Shown: in pieces, positions 1-9,043 of the stretch
How the letters are laid out: the number at the start of each line of letters is the position of its first letter
How positions within the stretch are numbered: the stretch's first letter is position 1
Source of the DNA: Streptomyces hygroscopicus subsp. hygroscopicus
GTDB taxonomy: Bacteria > Actinomycetota > Actinomycetes > Streptomycetales > Streptomycetaceae
Reading direction: 5' to 3'
DNA length: 64,000 bases
Assembly (NCBI RefSeq): GCF_030269125.1
Contig: NZ_BSSM01000004.1
Span: forward strand, 372,001 to 436,000
The notes under the pieces: generated by a model
What the model was told of the DNA's origin: nothing
Database searches by the model: none
The model's input: the letters and a program-made list of their open reading frames with translations, nothing else
Translations under genes and position numbers: made by a program

Positions 1-352
1 GCCCGGCGCTCGCGCGCTTTCGCCACGGTGGACCCGCCGCGCGCTGGGTCGGTCCGGCAGTACGGCGTCGTACTTGTCCGCGCTTTGCAGGCGGGCGCCG
101 TCGCCGGCTGACCTGGTGGGTGTGCCCCACGCCCGGCGGCCCTCCGTGGCGCGCGAGACGGAGCCGGACCGGCGGTGATGGCGGGGGAGGAACTGGCCGA
201 GGCCCTGGCGGCCTCCGTGGCCGAGCCCAGTCGGTTCGCCGCGCCACCGCCGACGGCCGAAGGCGGGGTTGCCGCCGTCGGCCGACGGCGGGGCTGTCGG
301 GACGGACCTCGGCCTCCCGGTACCACCGCCGTCGGCCGACAGGCCCCGGCTC
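1..352. other. Window-edge stretch without a supported gene
   Basis: No gene could be supported here. A plus frame is open from base 1 to a TGA at 109-111 and could be the tail of a gene that begins outside the window, but the 36 residues match nothing I recognise. The right half holds GC-rich palindromes downstream of the permease stop. Confidence 0.4.
246..340. terminator. Palindrome cluster, likely terminator of the permease
   Basis: A perfect 20-bp palindrome, CCGCCGTCGGCCGACGGCGG, lies at 272-291. Related copies of the half sequence occur at 246-265 and 326-340. The cluster sits immediately downstream of the minus-strand permease stop at 353, so its most likely role is a GC-rich stem-loop terminator. 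No T-run follows, as is usual in Streptomyces. A protein-binding role for the repeated GCCGACGGC core cannot be excluded. Confidence 0.45.
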
Positions 353-1813
353 CTACGACGGTGTGACGGCCTCGCGCCCGCGGCCCAGCCGTTGGCGGAT
401 CAGCGCGATGACCACCACGCCCGCAGCCACCAGGGTGGACAGGACCACCTGATCGCGGCCGCCGCCGTTGGCCGTGTCCGTCAGCATGTAGCCCAGGACG
501 AACGTGATCAGGGCGATGGTGGCCCAGGTCAGGTAGGGGAAGAGCCACATCTTGACGATCAGCTTCTCCGGTGCCTCCCGCTGGAGGATCCTGCGCATCC
601 GCAGCTGGGAGAAGCAGATCACCAGCCAGACGAACAGCGCGATCGCGCCGGAGGAGTTGAGCAGGAACTGGAAGACCGTGTCCGGCCACAGGTAGTTGAA
701 GGCGACCGCGACGAAGCCGAAGACCACCGAGGCCAGGATGGCCGTGCGCGGCACGCCGCGTTGCGTGGTGCGGCCGAAGGCGGCCGGAGCGTCGTTGCGC
801 CCGCCGAGGGAGAACGCCATCCGGGACGCGGTGTACAGACCGGAGTTGAGACAGGACAGCACGGAGGTCAGCACGATGGCGTTCATGATCTGCGCGGCGT
901 GCGGGATGCCGATGGAGCTCAGTGCGGCGACGTACGAGCCGTCCTTGAGGATCGCCGGGTCGTCCCAGCGCAGCAGCGACACCACGATCAGGATCGAGCC
1001 CAGGTAGAACACCGCGATCCGCCAGATCACGCTGTTGGTGGCCCTGGTGACCGCGCCCCGCGGGTCCTCGGACTCACCGGCCGCCAGCGTGACGATCTCG
1101 CTGCCCATGAAGGAGAAGACCACCATCAGGACACCGGTGAGGATCGCTCCCGGCCCGTGCGGCAGGAACCCGCCGTGCGCGGTCAGATTGGAGAAGCCGG
1201 TCGCCGGGTGGTCCGAGCCGGGCAGCAGGCCGAAGAGCGCGAGGGAGCCCAGCACGATGAACGCGGCGATGGCGACGACCTTGATGCCCGCGAACCAGAA
1301 CTCGAACTCGCCGTAGGAGCTGACCGAGGCCAGGTTGCTGACGGTGAGGACGACCATGACGATCAGGGCCCAGCCCCATTGCGGGACCGCCGGGACCCAG
1401 CCCGCCAGGATCTTGGCGCCGGCGGTCGCCTCGACCGCGAGCACCACGACCCAGAAGAACCAGTACAGCCAGCCGATGGTGAATCCGGCCCAACGGCCCA
1501 GCGCGCGGTCCGCGTAGGCGGAGAACGAGCCCGACGTGGGGTTGGCGGCGGCCATTTCGCCGAGCATCCGCATGACGAGGACGACGAGGACGCCGACAAG
1601 CGCGTAGGAGATCAGGATGCCGGGGCCCGCGGCGGCGATGCCGGAGCCGGAACCGACGAACAGGCCGGCGCCGATGACACCGCCGATCGCGATCATCGAC
1701 AGGTGGCGGTTCTTCAGCCCGGCGCGCAGCCCGGGACCCGCGGTGGTGCTCTCGGCGGTGCTCCCGGTGGTGGTCACCGGGTCTGTGTCGGAGAGAGGGG
1801 GACGTGTGGTCAT
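353..1813 (-). CDS. Amino acid permease (APC superfamily)
   Basis: Predicted cytoplasmic-membrane amino acid:proton symporter of the APC superfamily, amino acid transporter (GabP/AnsP/CycA-like) group. From the ATG at 1813 it is 486 aa with about 12 hydrophobic segments. The N-terminal segment carries the family signature LKNRHLSMIAIGGVIGAGLF followed by GSG and AGPG, and the MLGEMAAANPTSGSF loop is typical of this group. Earlier in-frame starts (1825, 1852) add residues with no family similarity, so 1813 was preferred. The nearest upstream gene is a divergent GntR regulator about 700 bp away. A sigma70-like promoter at 2028-2057 implies a roughly 200-nt leader. The substrate cannot be read from sequence; GABA, aromatic or basic amino acids are all possible. 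Confidence 0.88.
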   Translation of the reverse strand: MTTRPPLSDTDPVTTTGSTAESTTAGPGLRAGLKNRHLSMIAIGGVIGAGLFVGSGSGIAAAGPGILISYALVGVLVVLVMRMLGEMAAANPTSGSFSAYADRALGRWAGFTIGWLYWFFWVVVLAVEATAGAKILAGWVPAVPQWGWALIVMVVLTVSNLASVSSYGEFEFWFAGIKVVAIAAFIVLGSLALFGLLPGSDHPATGFSNLTAHGGFLPHGPGAILTGVLMVVFSFMGSEIVTLAAGESEDPRGAVTRATNSVIWRIAVFYLGSILIVVSLLRWDDPAILKDGSYVAALSSIGIPHAAQIMNAIVLTSVLSCLNSGLYTASRMAFSLGGRNDAPAAFGRTTQRGVPRTAILASVVFGFVAVAFNYLWPDTVFQFLLNSSGAIALFVWLVICFSQLRMRRILQREAPEKLIVKMWLFPYLTWATIALITFVLGYMLTDTANGGGRDQVVLSTLVAAGVVVIALIRQRLGRGREAVTPS

Positions 1814-2027
1814 CTCGGCATCCATCCATGGAGGGGGTGCGGACGAGGGCATGCGTCAGCGGACCGGGGCGGGGGTGACCGCGCAGATTCCGCCGAAGGG
1901 GGAGAGAGAAGGGGACGGGTGTGGGAGTCGGACGCGTCGCAGGTCGCGGTCGCGGTTGCCGTGAGGGCATAGTGGGCCGCGACCTCGTGGCCCGTGTCCG
2001 CCAGGGCAGGCACGGGTGGCCGTGAGG

Positions 2028-2057
2028 AAAATAGTTCACGACGATCAAAAAAAACAA
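2028..2057 (-). promoter_or_regulatory. Sigma70-like promoter of the permease
   Basis: Reading the minus strand, a -35 box TTGTTT (2057-2052) and a -10 box TATTTT (2033-2028) are separated by 18 nt. The spacer includes most of an eight-base A/T homopolymer (2047-2054), striking in this GC-rich genome. Transcription would start near 2021, leaving a 5' leader of about 200 nt before the ATG at 1813. Confidence 0.5.
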
Positions 2058-2490
2058 GAGGCGTCGGCCGGGCCTCTCCTCGTGGGCGCACGCCATCGGC
2101 ACGGGCCCCGCGGCGCCCCCTCGCGCACCCTCCAGGCCGGCCGTGAGGGGCGGCCGGGCGCCGAGGACTTCCGGGGGCTTGTCTTAAGTGTTCACCATGC
2201 CCTAATTTTTCAGCGACGCGGAACCACCTCGTCCGTCGTGGTTCCCGCGTCGTCTCCCGTGTTCCGGCCCCCGTGGGAGCCTCCTATGCACAACACCGCG
2301 GTGTGGTCGCGAGAACCACCGCTGATCCGGCCTCGGCCATCCCTGCCGCTACGCCTCGCGCGGGCCTCCCGGGTCGCTGCCTACCTGCTCGTCCGAGACG
2401 GGGTGGGCGTCAAAAAACCGGTCCGGGCCGCCCGCCGGAGTGAGAGCGACCCCTGAATCCCGGGGCCCTGGCCGGACGGCGCCGCGGGCC

Positions 2491-2524
2491 CTGACCCCGC
2501 TCAGCGGGCCGTTAGGGTGGCGTC
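2491..2524 (+). promoter_or_regulatory. Leaderless promoter of the GntR/FCD gene
   Basis: TAGGGT (2513-2518) lies exactly 6 nt before the GTG at 2525, the geometry of leaderless Streptomyces transcripts. A CTGACC box at 2491-2496 is an acceptable -35 element with a 16-nt spacer. No Shine-Dalgarno sequence precedes the GTG, which agrees with leaderless translation. Confidence 0.55.
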
Positions 2525-3259
2525 GTGGTGAATGCAGCGGGCAAGTTCGGACCCTACAACCAGCCGGGCCCGGCCAGCCCGGCGCCGGTCGCCGGGGTAC
2601 GGGACACCCGTGCCCTGCCCGGCAGGGGCCAGACCGGATCGGAACTCGTCCGCTCACGGATTGCGCTGCGGGTGCGCCTGAAGTCCGTGTCACCGGGGGA
2701 CCGGCTGCCGGATGCCGGCGTCCTCGCCGAGGAGTTGGGGATCGGTGAGATCACCGTGCGCCGCGCGCTGGAGGGGATGTGCCAGGACGGTCTGCTCGAC
2801 CGCCGGCGAGGGCGGGCGGGCGGCACCTTCGTCGCGCCGGGCTGGGACACGGTCGTCGCCCTGATGCACGACCCCGACGAGGCAGCGTCACTGGACGCCT
2901 TCCACCTGCTGCTCGAATGCGGTCTCGTGGCGCGCGGCGCGGGCGAGGTCCAGTCAGGTCGACTCGACGGGTTGCAGGCGCTGGTCGACGAGATGGCCCT
3001 GGCCGAGGACCCGGCACGCCTCCTCGAACTGGAGACGCGCTTCCACCTCGACCTCGCGGAGGTGCTCGGCGGCGCCGGTATCCGCGAGTTCGCCGCCGAC
3101 CTGCTGGGACGGCTGTGCCTGGTGCTGCCCGCTCCGGAACCCGCGGTGGTACGGGCCCGGAACCGCTGCCACGCCGACCTGCTCACCGAGCTCGGCCGCG
3201 GCGCGATGGACCCGGCCGTGCGGGCGGTGAAAGCACATCAGCATGCCCGCCCGAGCTGA
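2525..3259 (+). CDS. GntR-family regulator, FCD (FadR) type
   Basis: Predicted DNA-binding regulator of 244 aa. A winged helix-turn-helix spans about residues 40-100; the segment LPDAGVLAEELGIGEITVRR is the recognition helix region and is followed by the wing GRAGGTFV. A helical FCD-type ligand domain follows (about 115-240) with HLLLECGLVARGA and the ETRFHLDLAEVLG helix. That helix usually supplies a metal or ligand-binding Asp/His pair (here FHLDL). The start is either of two adjacent GTG codons (2525/2528) and is probably leaderless. The next gene, an APC permease 77 bp downstream on the same strand, is the likely regulatory target. The N-terminal 35 residues are Pro/Gly-rich and low in conservation. 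Confidence 0.82.
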   Translation: MVNAAGKFGPYNQPGPASPAPVAGVRDTRALPGRGQTGSELVRSRIALRVRLKSVSPGDRLPDAGVLAEELGIGEITVRRALEGMCQDGLLDRRRGRAGGTFVAPGWDTVVALMHDPDEAASLDAFHLLLECGLVARGAGEVQSGRLDGLQALVDEMALAEDPARLLELETRFHLDLAEVLGGAGIREFAADLLGRLCLVLPAPEPAVVRARNRCHADLLTELGRGAMDPAVRAVKAHQHARPS

Positions 3260-3336
3260 CGCCCGCTCGCGTCGGCCCGAATGCCGACGACCCCGCGCAT
3301 CCCTTGCGCCGCCACACTGCAGAAGGAGCTGCCGCC

Positions 3337-4809
3337 ATGACTGACCCCGGAGCCGTCGGGCCGCCGCCGACGTCGGGCCCCGTCGGCGGCACGCCCCAGC
3401 GCCTGCGCGGCGGCGTTCTCGGTATGGCGGACATCGCCGCCGCCACGATGGCCAATGTCGGCCCGGCCATGAGCTTCTTCTTCGGCTTCGCGTTCCTCGC
3501 CGCCACCGCGGGTGTCGCCTCCCCGCTGACCATCGTCGCCGCGGGCATCGCGGTCGCGCTGCTGGGCAACACGCTCGCCGAGTTCTCCCGGGCACACCCC
3601 TCCGCGGGCAGCTTCATCACCTTCGTCGGCAAGTCCTTCGGGCCGGTCAGCGCGGTGACCACGGCCCTGCTGGCCGGGCTGGGCTACATCATCGCGATGG
3701 CCTCCGTCATCGCGATCTCGGGTGGGTTCGTGCAGATCACCCTGCACCACTACACCGGCATCGACCTGCCGTGGATCATCTGGACGCTGCTGCTGACGGG
3801 GCTGTCGGTGGTGCTGATGCTGCGCGGGGTGGTGGTCTCCACGAAGTGGGCCGGCTACTTCTTCGTCGTGGAGATGCTGGTGCTGGTCGTCGTCTCGGTC
3901 GCGGCGATCGTCGAACACCGCGGCAGCCTCTCCGCCGACCCGTTCCTGCCCGGCCACATCAGCCACGGTCTCAGCGGTCTCGCCGCGGGCTTCCCGCTGG
4001 CGGTGTACCTGTTCATCGGCTGGGAGAACTCGGCGGCGCTGGCCGAGGAGACGGAGAACCCACGGCGCAACGTCGGCCGCGCCGTGTTCTTCTCCATCGC
4101 GATCATGACCGTGAGCTACATCCTCTTCTCCTACGCCACGGTGACCGGCTTCGACTACGACCTGGCCAGACTCGGCCACGCTCGTATCCCCTTCATCGAC
4201 GTCGCCCACGACACGCTCGGAGCGCTGGCCTTCGTCGCCTACATCGGGGGCCTGACCTCCACCCTCGGCGCACTGATCGCCGGCATCAACTCCCAGGCGC
4301 GCCTGGTGTTCAACGCCGGACGCGAGGGGCTGCTCCCGTCCTTCTTCGGCTACGTGCACCCCACGCGCCGTACCCCGACCAACGCGATCGTCACCTTCGC
4401 GGCCACCTCGCTGCTCATCATCGGAGGCTGGGGCCTGGGCCATCTGCTCAGTGCCGAGGGCGGCCCGATGAACCCCGTGGTCTTCTTCACCGAGTCCTCC
4501 AGCCTGGGCTCCATCCTGATCCTGATGGTCTACCTCGCGTCCAACATCGCCCTGCCGCTGTACTACCGCAGGTACCGCCCACAGGAGTTCCGGACGGTCC
4601 GGCACCTGGTGCTGCCCGCGATCGGGGCCCTGGCCATCCTGGTTCCGCTCTACTACCTCGCCAAGCCCGGACAACCCGCGCCGTACAGCTGGTTCCCCGT
4701 CGCGGCGCTGGCCGCCCTGCTCGGCGCCATCGGCTACGCCACGCTGCTGGTCCGCCGCGACCCGAGCCTGGCCGAACGCGTCGGCTCCGTCGTCGCCGAC
4801 GCGGATTGA
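3337..4809 (+). CDS. APC-family amino acid/polyamine permease
   Basis: Predicted 490-aa membrane transporter with about 12 hydrophobic helices. Family marks include the TM1 region GMADIAAATMANVGPAMSFF, the TM6 region with GWENSAALAEETENPRR (the conserved E-E-x-x-N-P-x-R motif of the APC family), and INSQARLVFNAGREGLLP. The ATG at 3337 is preceded by AGAAGGAG at 3321-3328; longer in-frame extensions upstream overlap the regulator and are not credible. It follows the GntR/FCD gene on the same strand, suggesting a regulator-transporter pair for an amino acid or amine. It belongs to a different APC subgroup from the permease at the left end of the window. Substrate unknown. Confidence 0.88.
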   Translation: MTDPGAVGPPPTSGPVGGTPQRLRGGVLGMADIAAATMANVGPAMSFFFGFAFLAATAGVASPLTIVAAGIAVALLGNTLAEFSRAHPSAGSFITFVGKSFGPVSAVTTALLAGLGYIIAMASVIAISGGFVQITLHHYTGIDLPWIIWTLLLTGLSVVLMLRGVVVSTKWAGYFFVVEMLVLVVVSVAAIVEHRGSLSADPFLPGHISHGLSGLAAGFPLAVYLFIGWENSAALAEETENPRRNVGRAVFFSIAIMTVSYILFSYATVTGFDYDLARLGHARIPFIDVAHDTLGALAFVAYIGGLTSTLGALIAGINSQARLVFNAGREGLLPSFFGYVHPTRRTPTNAIVTFAATSLLIIGGWGLGHLLSAEGGPMNPVVFFTESSSLGSILILMVYLASNIALPLYYRRYRPQEFRTVRHLVLPAIGALAILVPLYYLAKPGQPAPYSWFPVAALAALLGAIGYATLLVRRDPSLAERVGSVVADAD

Positions 4810-5135
4810 GTCCTCACCGGGGTCCACATCATCGCCCCGAACCGGTCCCGCGCGTTGAGGACCTGCCCGAAGATGCTGAACACGCAGCACACCACCGGCC
4901 TCGGCCCTCCTGGGGGCGGTCCGGCTCGCAGGGCCCATAAGTGTCAAGGAAGTCGGCCCAACGACGTCGTGGTTACCGGAGGAGAGACCGGCAGCCGGCG
5001 GACGTACCGTTCCAGAACTCTTCCAGGTGCTTGGCACCACCCCCGGTCCGGGGCCTGGGCCCACTGCTTCACCGGCGACCGAGGAGGAGGGTTGTTCCCG
5101 TCACCACCAGGGCGACCGACGGAGCGGGGAAAGCG
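4810..5135. other. Gap before the carotenoid oxygenase gene
   Basis: About 325 bp between two plus-strand genes. No coding frame or clear promoter was identified; a purine-rich stretch at 4978-4990 is the only Shine-Dalgarno-like sequence away from the start at 5136. Confidence 0.35.
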
Positions 5136-6647
5136 ATGGCCAGTCTCACACGGCGGAAACTTCTCAAGGGCGCCGCGACCGCGGCAGCGGGCAGCGTGGT
5201 CGGGGGCGGCCTGGGGCCCGGCTTCTTCACGGCTGCGGCGCAGGCGAGTGGCGTAGCCGGGAAGAGCGGCGTGAGCGGGGCGAGCCCGTTCCTGGAGGGG
5301 GCCTTCGCGCCGGTCACCGAGGAGTTGACGGCCTTCGACCTCGATGTCAGCGGCCGCATTCCGTGTGACCTGGACGGCCGCTACCTGCGCAACGGCCCGA
5401 ACGCTCTGGGCCTCGAAGACGTCCGCGCCCACCACTGGATGCTCGGCGACGGAATGGTGCACGGGGTCCGTCTGCGCGGCGGGCGTGCGGAGTGGTATCG
5501 CAACCGCTGGGTGCGGTCCTCGCGGGTGACGGCGAAGCTGGGGGAGACGTACCCGGGTCAGGCACCGCCGGACGACTTCGCGTGCAACACGCACGTGATC
5601 CCGTACAAGGGCCGCGTCCTGGCGCTGCAGGAAGGCGGGCCGCTGCCGTACGAGCTGGACGGCGAGCTCGGCACCGTGGGCCCGTACGACTTCCGCTCCA
5701 CTCTCCCTGGCGCGTTCACCGCGCACACCAAGTACGACGCGGCGGCCGACGAACTGCACGGTATCGCGTACTACCCGGCCTGGGACCATGTGCGGCACAT
5801 CGTGATCGACCGGACCGGCCGGGTGGCGCGGACCACGCGGATACCCGTCGCGGACGCGCCGATGATGCACGACTTCGCGCTCACCGGGAAGTACGTGGTG
5901 ATCGTGGACGTGCCGATCACCTTCGACGGTGCCGCCGCGGAGGCGGGTGCGCTCGTGCCGTATGTGTGGAACGACGGACATCCCATGCGTGTCGGAGTGC
6001 TGCCGCGCACCGGCGGCCGCACGCGCTGGTTCGAGACGGACCCGGTGTACTACTCCCACACGCTCAACGCCTACGACCGGGGTGACACGGTCGTGGTGGA
6101 GTACACCGGGTTCCCGGCGCCGTTCTACGCCGCCGGCCGCGGTATGGGCGGACCCTCCGCGATCGGCGCCCCGACGCTCGACCGCTGGACGATCGACCTG
6201 CGCGCGGGCCGGGTCCGAAGCAGCCGGCTGGACGACCGTCCGCAGGAATTCCCTCGTATCGACGAGTCCCTGGTCTCGCGTCGGCACCGCTATGCCTACA
6301 CCGCGAGCGCGGCCGAGATGTGGCGCGCGTACGAGACCGTCGACGGAGTGCCGCCGTCGGAGAAGTTCACCAACTACCTGGTGAAGCACGACATGCTGCG
6401 GGACAGCGGGCGGCTCCACCGCTTTCCCGAGGGCGCGGCGGTCGGCGAGCCGGTGTTCGTCCCGCGGCGCGGGGCACGGGACGAGGACGACGGTTACGTT
6501 CTGTCGTACGTGAACGACCCCGACCGCGGCGCGACCGACCTGGTGATCCTCTCGGCCCAGGACTTCGGCGGCCACCCGCTGGCCCGCGTTCACCTGCCGG
6601 GCCGGGTACCGCTGGGGTTCCACGGGAGCTGGATCGCGGACGCCTGA
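5136..6647 (+). CDS. Carotenoid oxygenase / lignostilbene dioxygenase family protein, Tat-exported
   Basis: A 503-aa RPE65/CCD-family nonheme iron dioxygenase. It begins with a twin-arginine signal (LTRRKLLKG, residues 4-12, then a hydrophobic Ala/Gly stretch to about residue 38), so export in folded form is predicted. The four iron-binding histidines of the seven-bladed propeller fold are visible in HTKYDA (about 198), MHDFAL (about 245), YSHTLNAY (about 308) and GFHGSW (about 496). DGRYLRNGPNA and DGMVHGVRL are family signatures. The ATG at 5136 follows GGGGAAAG. Family members cleave double bonds of carotenoids, apocarotenoids or stilbenes; an exported version could act on lignin-type stilbenes, but the substrate is inference. 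It converges on the aldehyde dehydrogenase gene, which could oxidise an aldehyde product, although the two are not co-transcribed. Confidence 0.9.
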   Translation: MASLTRRKLLKGAATAAAGSVVGGGLGPGFFTAAAQASGVAGKSGVSGASPFLEGAFAPVTEELTAFDLDVSGRIPCDLDGRYLRNGPNALGLEDVRAHHWMLGDGMVHGVRLRGGRAEWYRNRWVRSSRVTAKLGETYPGQAPPDDFACNTHVIPYKGRVLALQEGGPLPYELDGELGTVGPYDFRSTLPGAFTAHTKYDAAADELHGIAYYPAWDHVRHIVIDRTGRVARTTRIPVADAPMMHDFALTGKYVVIVDVPITFDGAAAEAGALVPYVWNDGHPMRVGVLPRTGGRTRWFETDPVYYSHTLNAYDRGDTVVVEYTGFPAPFYAAGRGMGGPSAIGAPTLDRWTIDLRAGRVRSSRLDDRPQEFPRIDESLVSRRHRYAYTASAAEMWRAYETVDGVPPSEKFTNYLVKHDMLRDSGRLHRFPEGAAVGEPVFVPRRGARDEDDGYVLSYVNDPDRGATDLVILSAQDFGGHPLARVHLPGRVPLGFHGSWIADA

Positions 6648-6723
6648 CCGCCCGTGAGCCGGACCGGGTCCGTGCCCTCGCGCCGCGGCGCGACGAGCAG
6701 CTTGCCGGTCTGCCATGGGCTCG

Positions 6724-6748
6724 TCCCGGAGAAGGAGTCCCTCCGGGA
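6724..6748. terminator. Bidirectional terminator hairpin
   Basis: TCCCGGAG (6724-6731) and CTCCGGGA (6741-6748) form a perfect 8-bp stem with a 9-nt loop. It lies between the convergent oxygenase (ends 6647) and aldehyde dehydrogenase (ends 6831) genes. Confidence 0.5.
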
Positions 6749-6830
6749 CGGCTCGGGCACCGTGGTCGACGGGATCTCCCGTGAGGTCTGGCCCGGGAGC
6801 CCGCCACTACGGGAGGCACGACTCCCGGCG

Positions 6831-8198
6831 TCAGACGAGCGGCACGTCCAGGACGGCCCTGTGGTGGCTGAAGGTGGCGATGGAGTGGCGGCCGTGGTAG
6901 TTGCCCATGCCGCTCGGGCCGACGCCGCCGAAGGGCAGCTCGGGAACGGAGAGATGGGAGATGGGCAGACCGAAGTTGAGCGCCCCGGAGGAGGTCTCGG
7001 TGGCCAGCCGCTCGCGCGTGGTGTCGTTCGCCGTGAACGCGTACAGGGCCAGGGGCTTGTCGCGCTCGTTGATGAAGGCGATGGCCTCGTCCAGGCCGTC
7101 CACGGTGAGGATGGGCAGGACGGGACCGAAGATCTCCTCCCGCATCACCGGCGCGTCCGGCTCCACCTCGGCGAGCACCGTGGGCGCGATGTACCGGTCG
7201 GCACGGTCGTGCGTGCCGCCGACCACCGTGCGCCCCGAGTCCAGGAGCGCTGCCAGGCGGTCGAAGTGGCGCTCGTTGACGATGCGCCCGTACAGCTCCG
7301 ACGACTGGGGGTCGTCGCCGAAGAGCCGCCCGATCGCGGCGGGGAGGGCCGCCTCCAGGGCGCGGGCGGTGTCCGGGTCGGTGAGGACGTAGTCGGGGGC
7401 GACACAGGTCTGCCCCGCGTTGGCGAACTTGGTCCGCGCCAGCCGGGCGGCGGTCACCGCCACATCGGCGTCCCGGTCGACGAACACCGGGGACTTGCCG
7501 CCCAGTTCGAGCGTGACCGGGGTGAGGTGCTCGGCGGCGGCCTTCATCACGATGCGGCCGACCGCGCCGTTGCCGGTGTAGAAGACGTGGTCGAAGCTCT
7601 CGGCCAGCAGGGCGGTGGTCTCCGGGACGCCGCCCTCCACGACGGCGACGGCGTCGTCGTCCAGGTACCGCGGCAGCAGCCGCGCCATCAGCGCCGAGGT
7701 GGCGGGGGACAGCTCACTCGGCTTCGCTACCACCGCGTTGCCCGCGGCCAGCGCGCCGACGACGGGCACCAGCAGCAGGTTGACGGGGTAGTTCCAGGCG
7801 GAGATCACCAGGGCGACGCCCAGCGGTTGATACTGGCTGCGGGCGGTGGTGCCCGCGGGGAAGCGGCCCGCGGGAACGGCCGCGGGCCGCGGGCGCAGCC
7901 AGTCCGCCAGATGTTCCAGGCAGTGGTCGATCTCGGCGACGGTGCTGCCGATCTCCATGGCGTCGGCCTCGGCGCGGCTCTTGCGCAGGTCGGCGTGGAG
8001 GGCGGCGGCGATGTCCTCGCCGTTCTCGGTCAGCAGCGCGCGCAGCCGGGAGAGCTGCTCCCTGCGCCAGGCGAGGGGCCTGGTGCGCCCGGTGCGGAAG
8101 GTGGCGCGCAGACGGCCGACGAGGGCGGCGGCGTCCTCCGCGGTGAAGCCGGCCCTCCGGGGGGCTGCGGTCGCGGAGACATCGGTGGTGGTGGTCAC
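6831..8198 (-). CDS. Aldehyde dehydrogenase (ALDH3-like)
   Basis: NAD(P)+-dependent oxidation of an aldehyde to a carboxylate. The 455-aa length, short N-terminus and motifs place it in the class 3 / coniferyl-aldehyde-dehydrogenase-like branch of the ALDH superfamily. Visible motifs are SAWNYPVNLLLVPVVGALAAGN (cofactor site), VTLELGGKSP with the general-base Glu (about residue 230), and FANAGQTCVAPDY with the catalytic Cys (about 265). EEIFGPVLPI and the C-terminal LPFGGVGPSGMGNYHG are also present. Translation starts at GTG 8198. It lies about 200 bp downstream of the TetR gene on the same strand and may be part of the same aldehyde/electrophile-response group with the DJ-1-like gene. The physiological substrate is unknown. 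Confidence 0.9.
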   Translation of the reverse strand: MTTTTDVSATAAPRRAGFTAEDAAALVGRLRATFRTGRTRPLAWRREQLSRLRALLTENGEDIAAALHADLRKSRAEADAMEIGSTVAEIDHCLEHLADWLRPRPAAVPAGRFPAGTTARSQYQPLGVALVISAWNYPVNLLLVPVVGALAAGNAVVAKPSELSPATSALMARLLPRYLDDDAVAVVEGGVPETTALLAESFDHVFYTGNGAVGRIVMKAAAEHLTPVTLELGGKSPVFVDRDADVAVTAARLARTKFANAGQTCVAPDYVLTDPDTARALEAALPAAIGRLFGDDPQSSELYGRIVNERHFDRLAALLDSGRTVVGGTHDRADRYIAPTVLAEVEPDAPVMREEIFGPVLPILTVDGLDEAIAFINERDKPLALYAFTANDTTRERLATETSSGALNFGLPISHLSVPELPFGGVGPSGMGNYHGRHSIATFSHHRAVLDVPLV

Positions 8199-8395
8199 GG
8201 GCGGTCCCGTTTCTTCTGAGGGGAGGGTGGGAGGAGGCGTCCGTCGAGCGGACGCTCGGGGGGTACGGCTTCGAGCCGGGCGGGGCGGCGAGCCGTGGGT
8301 CGCGGGGCGGATGGACGGGCCGTAGGGCGGGTGCGCCGTACGGGCGCGGGGGTGGGTACCGGGGTGGGTACGGGGGTGGATCGGTGGCCGGCGGA

Positions 8396-9037
8396 TCAGC
8401 GGGCGGCCCGCTCGGCGGCCTCACCGAGCAGGCCGGCGACCAGCGCGTCCACCGCCGGAGCGAGGAGGCGCTCACCGCCGGGCACGGACTCCAGGCCGAG
8501 CACGAGGGCGATGCCGATGTCGGCCGCTTCGGCGGCACCGACGGCATCGGCGTCCGCGCCGGCGGCGCCCTCCGCTTCCCCGGCACCCGCGCGGGCGGTG
8601 TCCGCCGCCGGGGTTCCCGGGTCCTGCAGGCCCGACTCGGTGAAGACGCCGATCAGCAGCGCGCGCAGATCGGCGGTGAAGCGATGGCAGATGTCGCCGA
8701 ACAGCCGGGCCTTCTCGTCGAGGAGTTCGGCGGTGTGCGGCGAGTCCCCGGCCAGTTCCAGCACCAGGGCGAGCTTGGCCTCCAGCACGCCGCGCACCCG
8801 GGTCGTGAGCGGGGCGTCGGCGGACGCGGCCCGCCGGGCCCGCTCCAGCGCCCGGTCGTGCAGGCGCTCGGCGAGCCGGCGGAACGCGTCGTCCTTGCCC
8901 CGGACGTACTGGTAGACCGCCGACCGGGACACGTTCATGGCGCCGGCGATGTCGTCCACCGTGGTGCGCCGTACGCCGTACCGGGTGAGGCAGTCGTACG
9001 TGGCGTCCAGTACCTCCGTGAGCCGGTCGGGGGCCAT
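8396..9037 (-). CDS. TetR-family transcriptional regulator
   Basis: A 213-aa one-component repressor-type protein. The N-terminal helix-turn-helix (about residues 8-52) reads ATYDCLTRYGVRRTTVDDIA followed by MNVSRSAVYQYVRGKDDAF, a standard TetR DNA-binding motif. The C-terminal ligand domain contains a low-complexity Ala/Gly/Asp/Glu segment at about 145-170 that is probably a disordered insertion. The gene begins 6 nt after the DJ-1/PfpI stop, so the two are surely co-transcribed. The aldehyde dehydrogenase lies downstream. A role sensing reactive electrophiles is suggested by context only. Confidence 0.85.
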   Translation of the reverse strand: MAPDRLTEVLDATYDCLTRYGVRRTTVDDIAGAMNVSRSAVYQYVRGKDDAFRRLAERLHDRALERARRAASADAPLTTRVRGVLEAKLALVLELAGDSPHTAELLDEKARLFGDICHRFTADLRALLIGVFTESGLQDPGTPAADTARAGAGEAEGAAGADADAVGAAEAADIGIALVLGLESVPGGERLLAPAVDALVAGLLGEAAERAAR

Positions 9038-9043
9038 GCCCGT

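Larger units (their letters stand above)
1814..2524. other. Intergenic region between divergent permease and GntR genes
   Basis: About 700 bp with no convincing coding frame. It contains an unusually AT-rich patch (2022-2063) read as the permease promoter, a second AT-rich patch near 2183-2212, and the leaderless GntR promoter at its right end. Nothing else was recognised. Confidence 0.5.
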
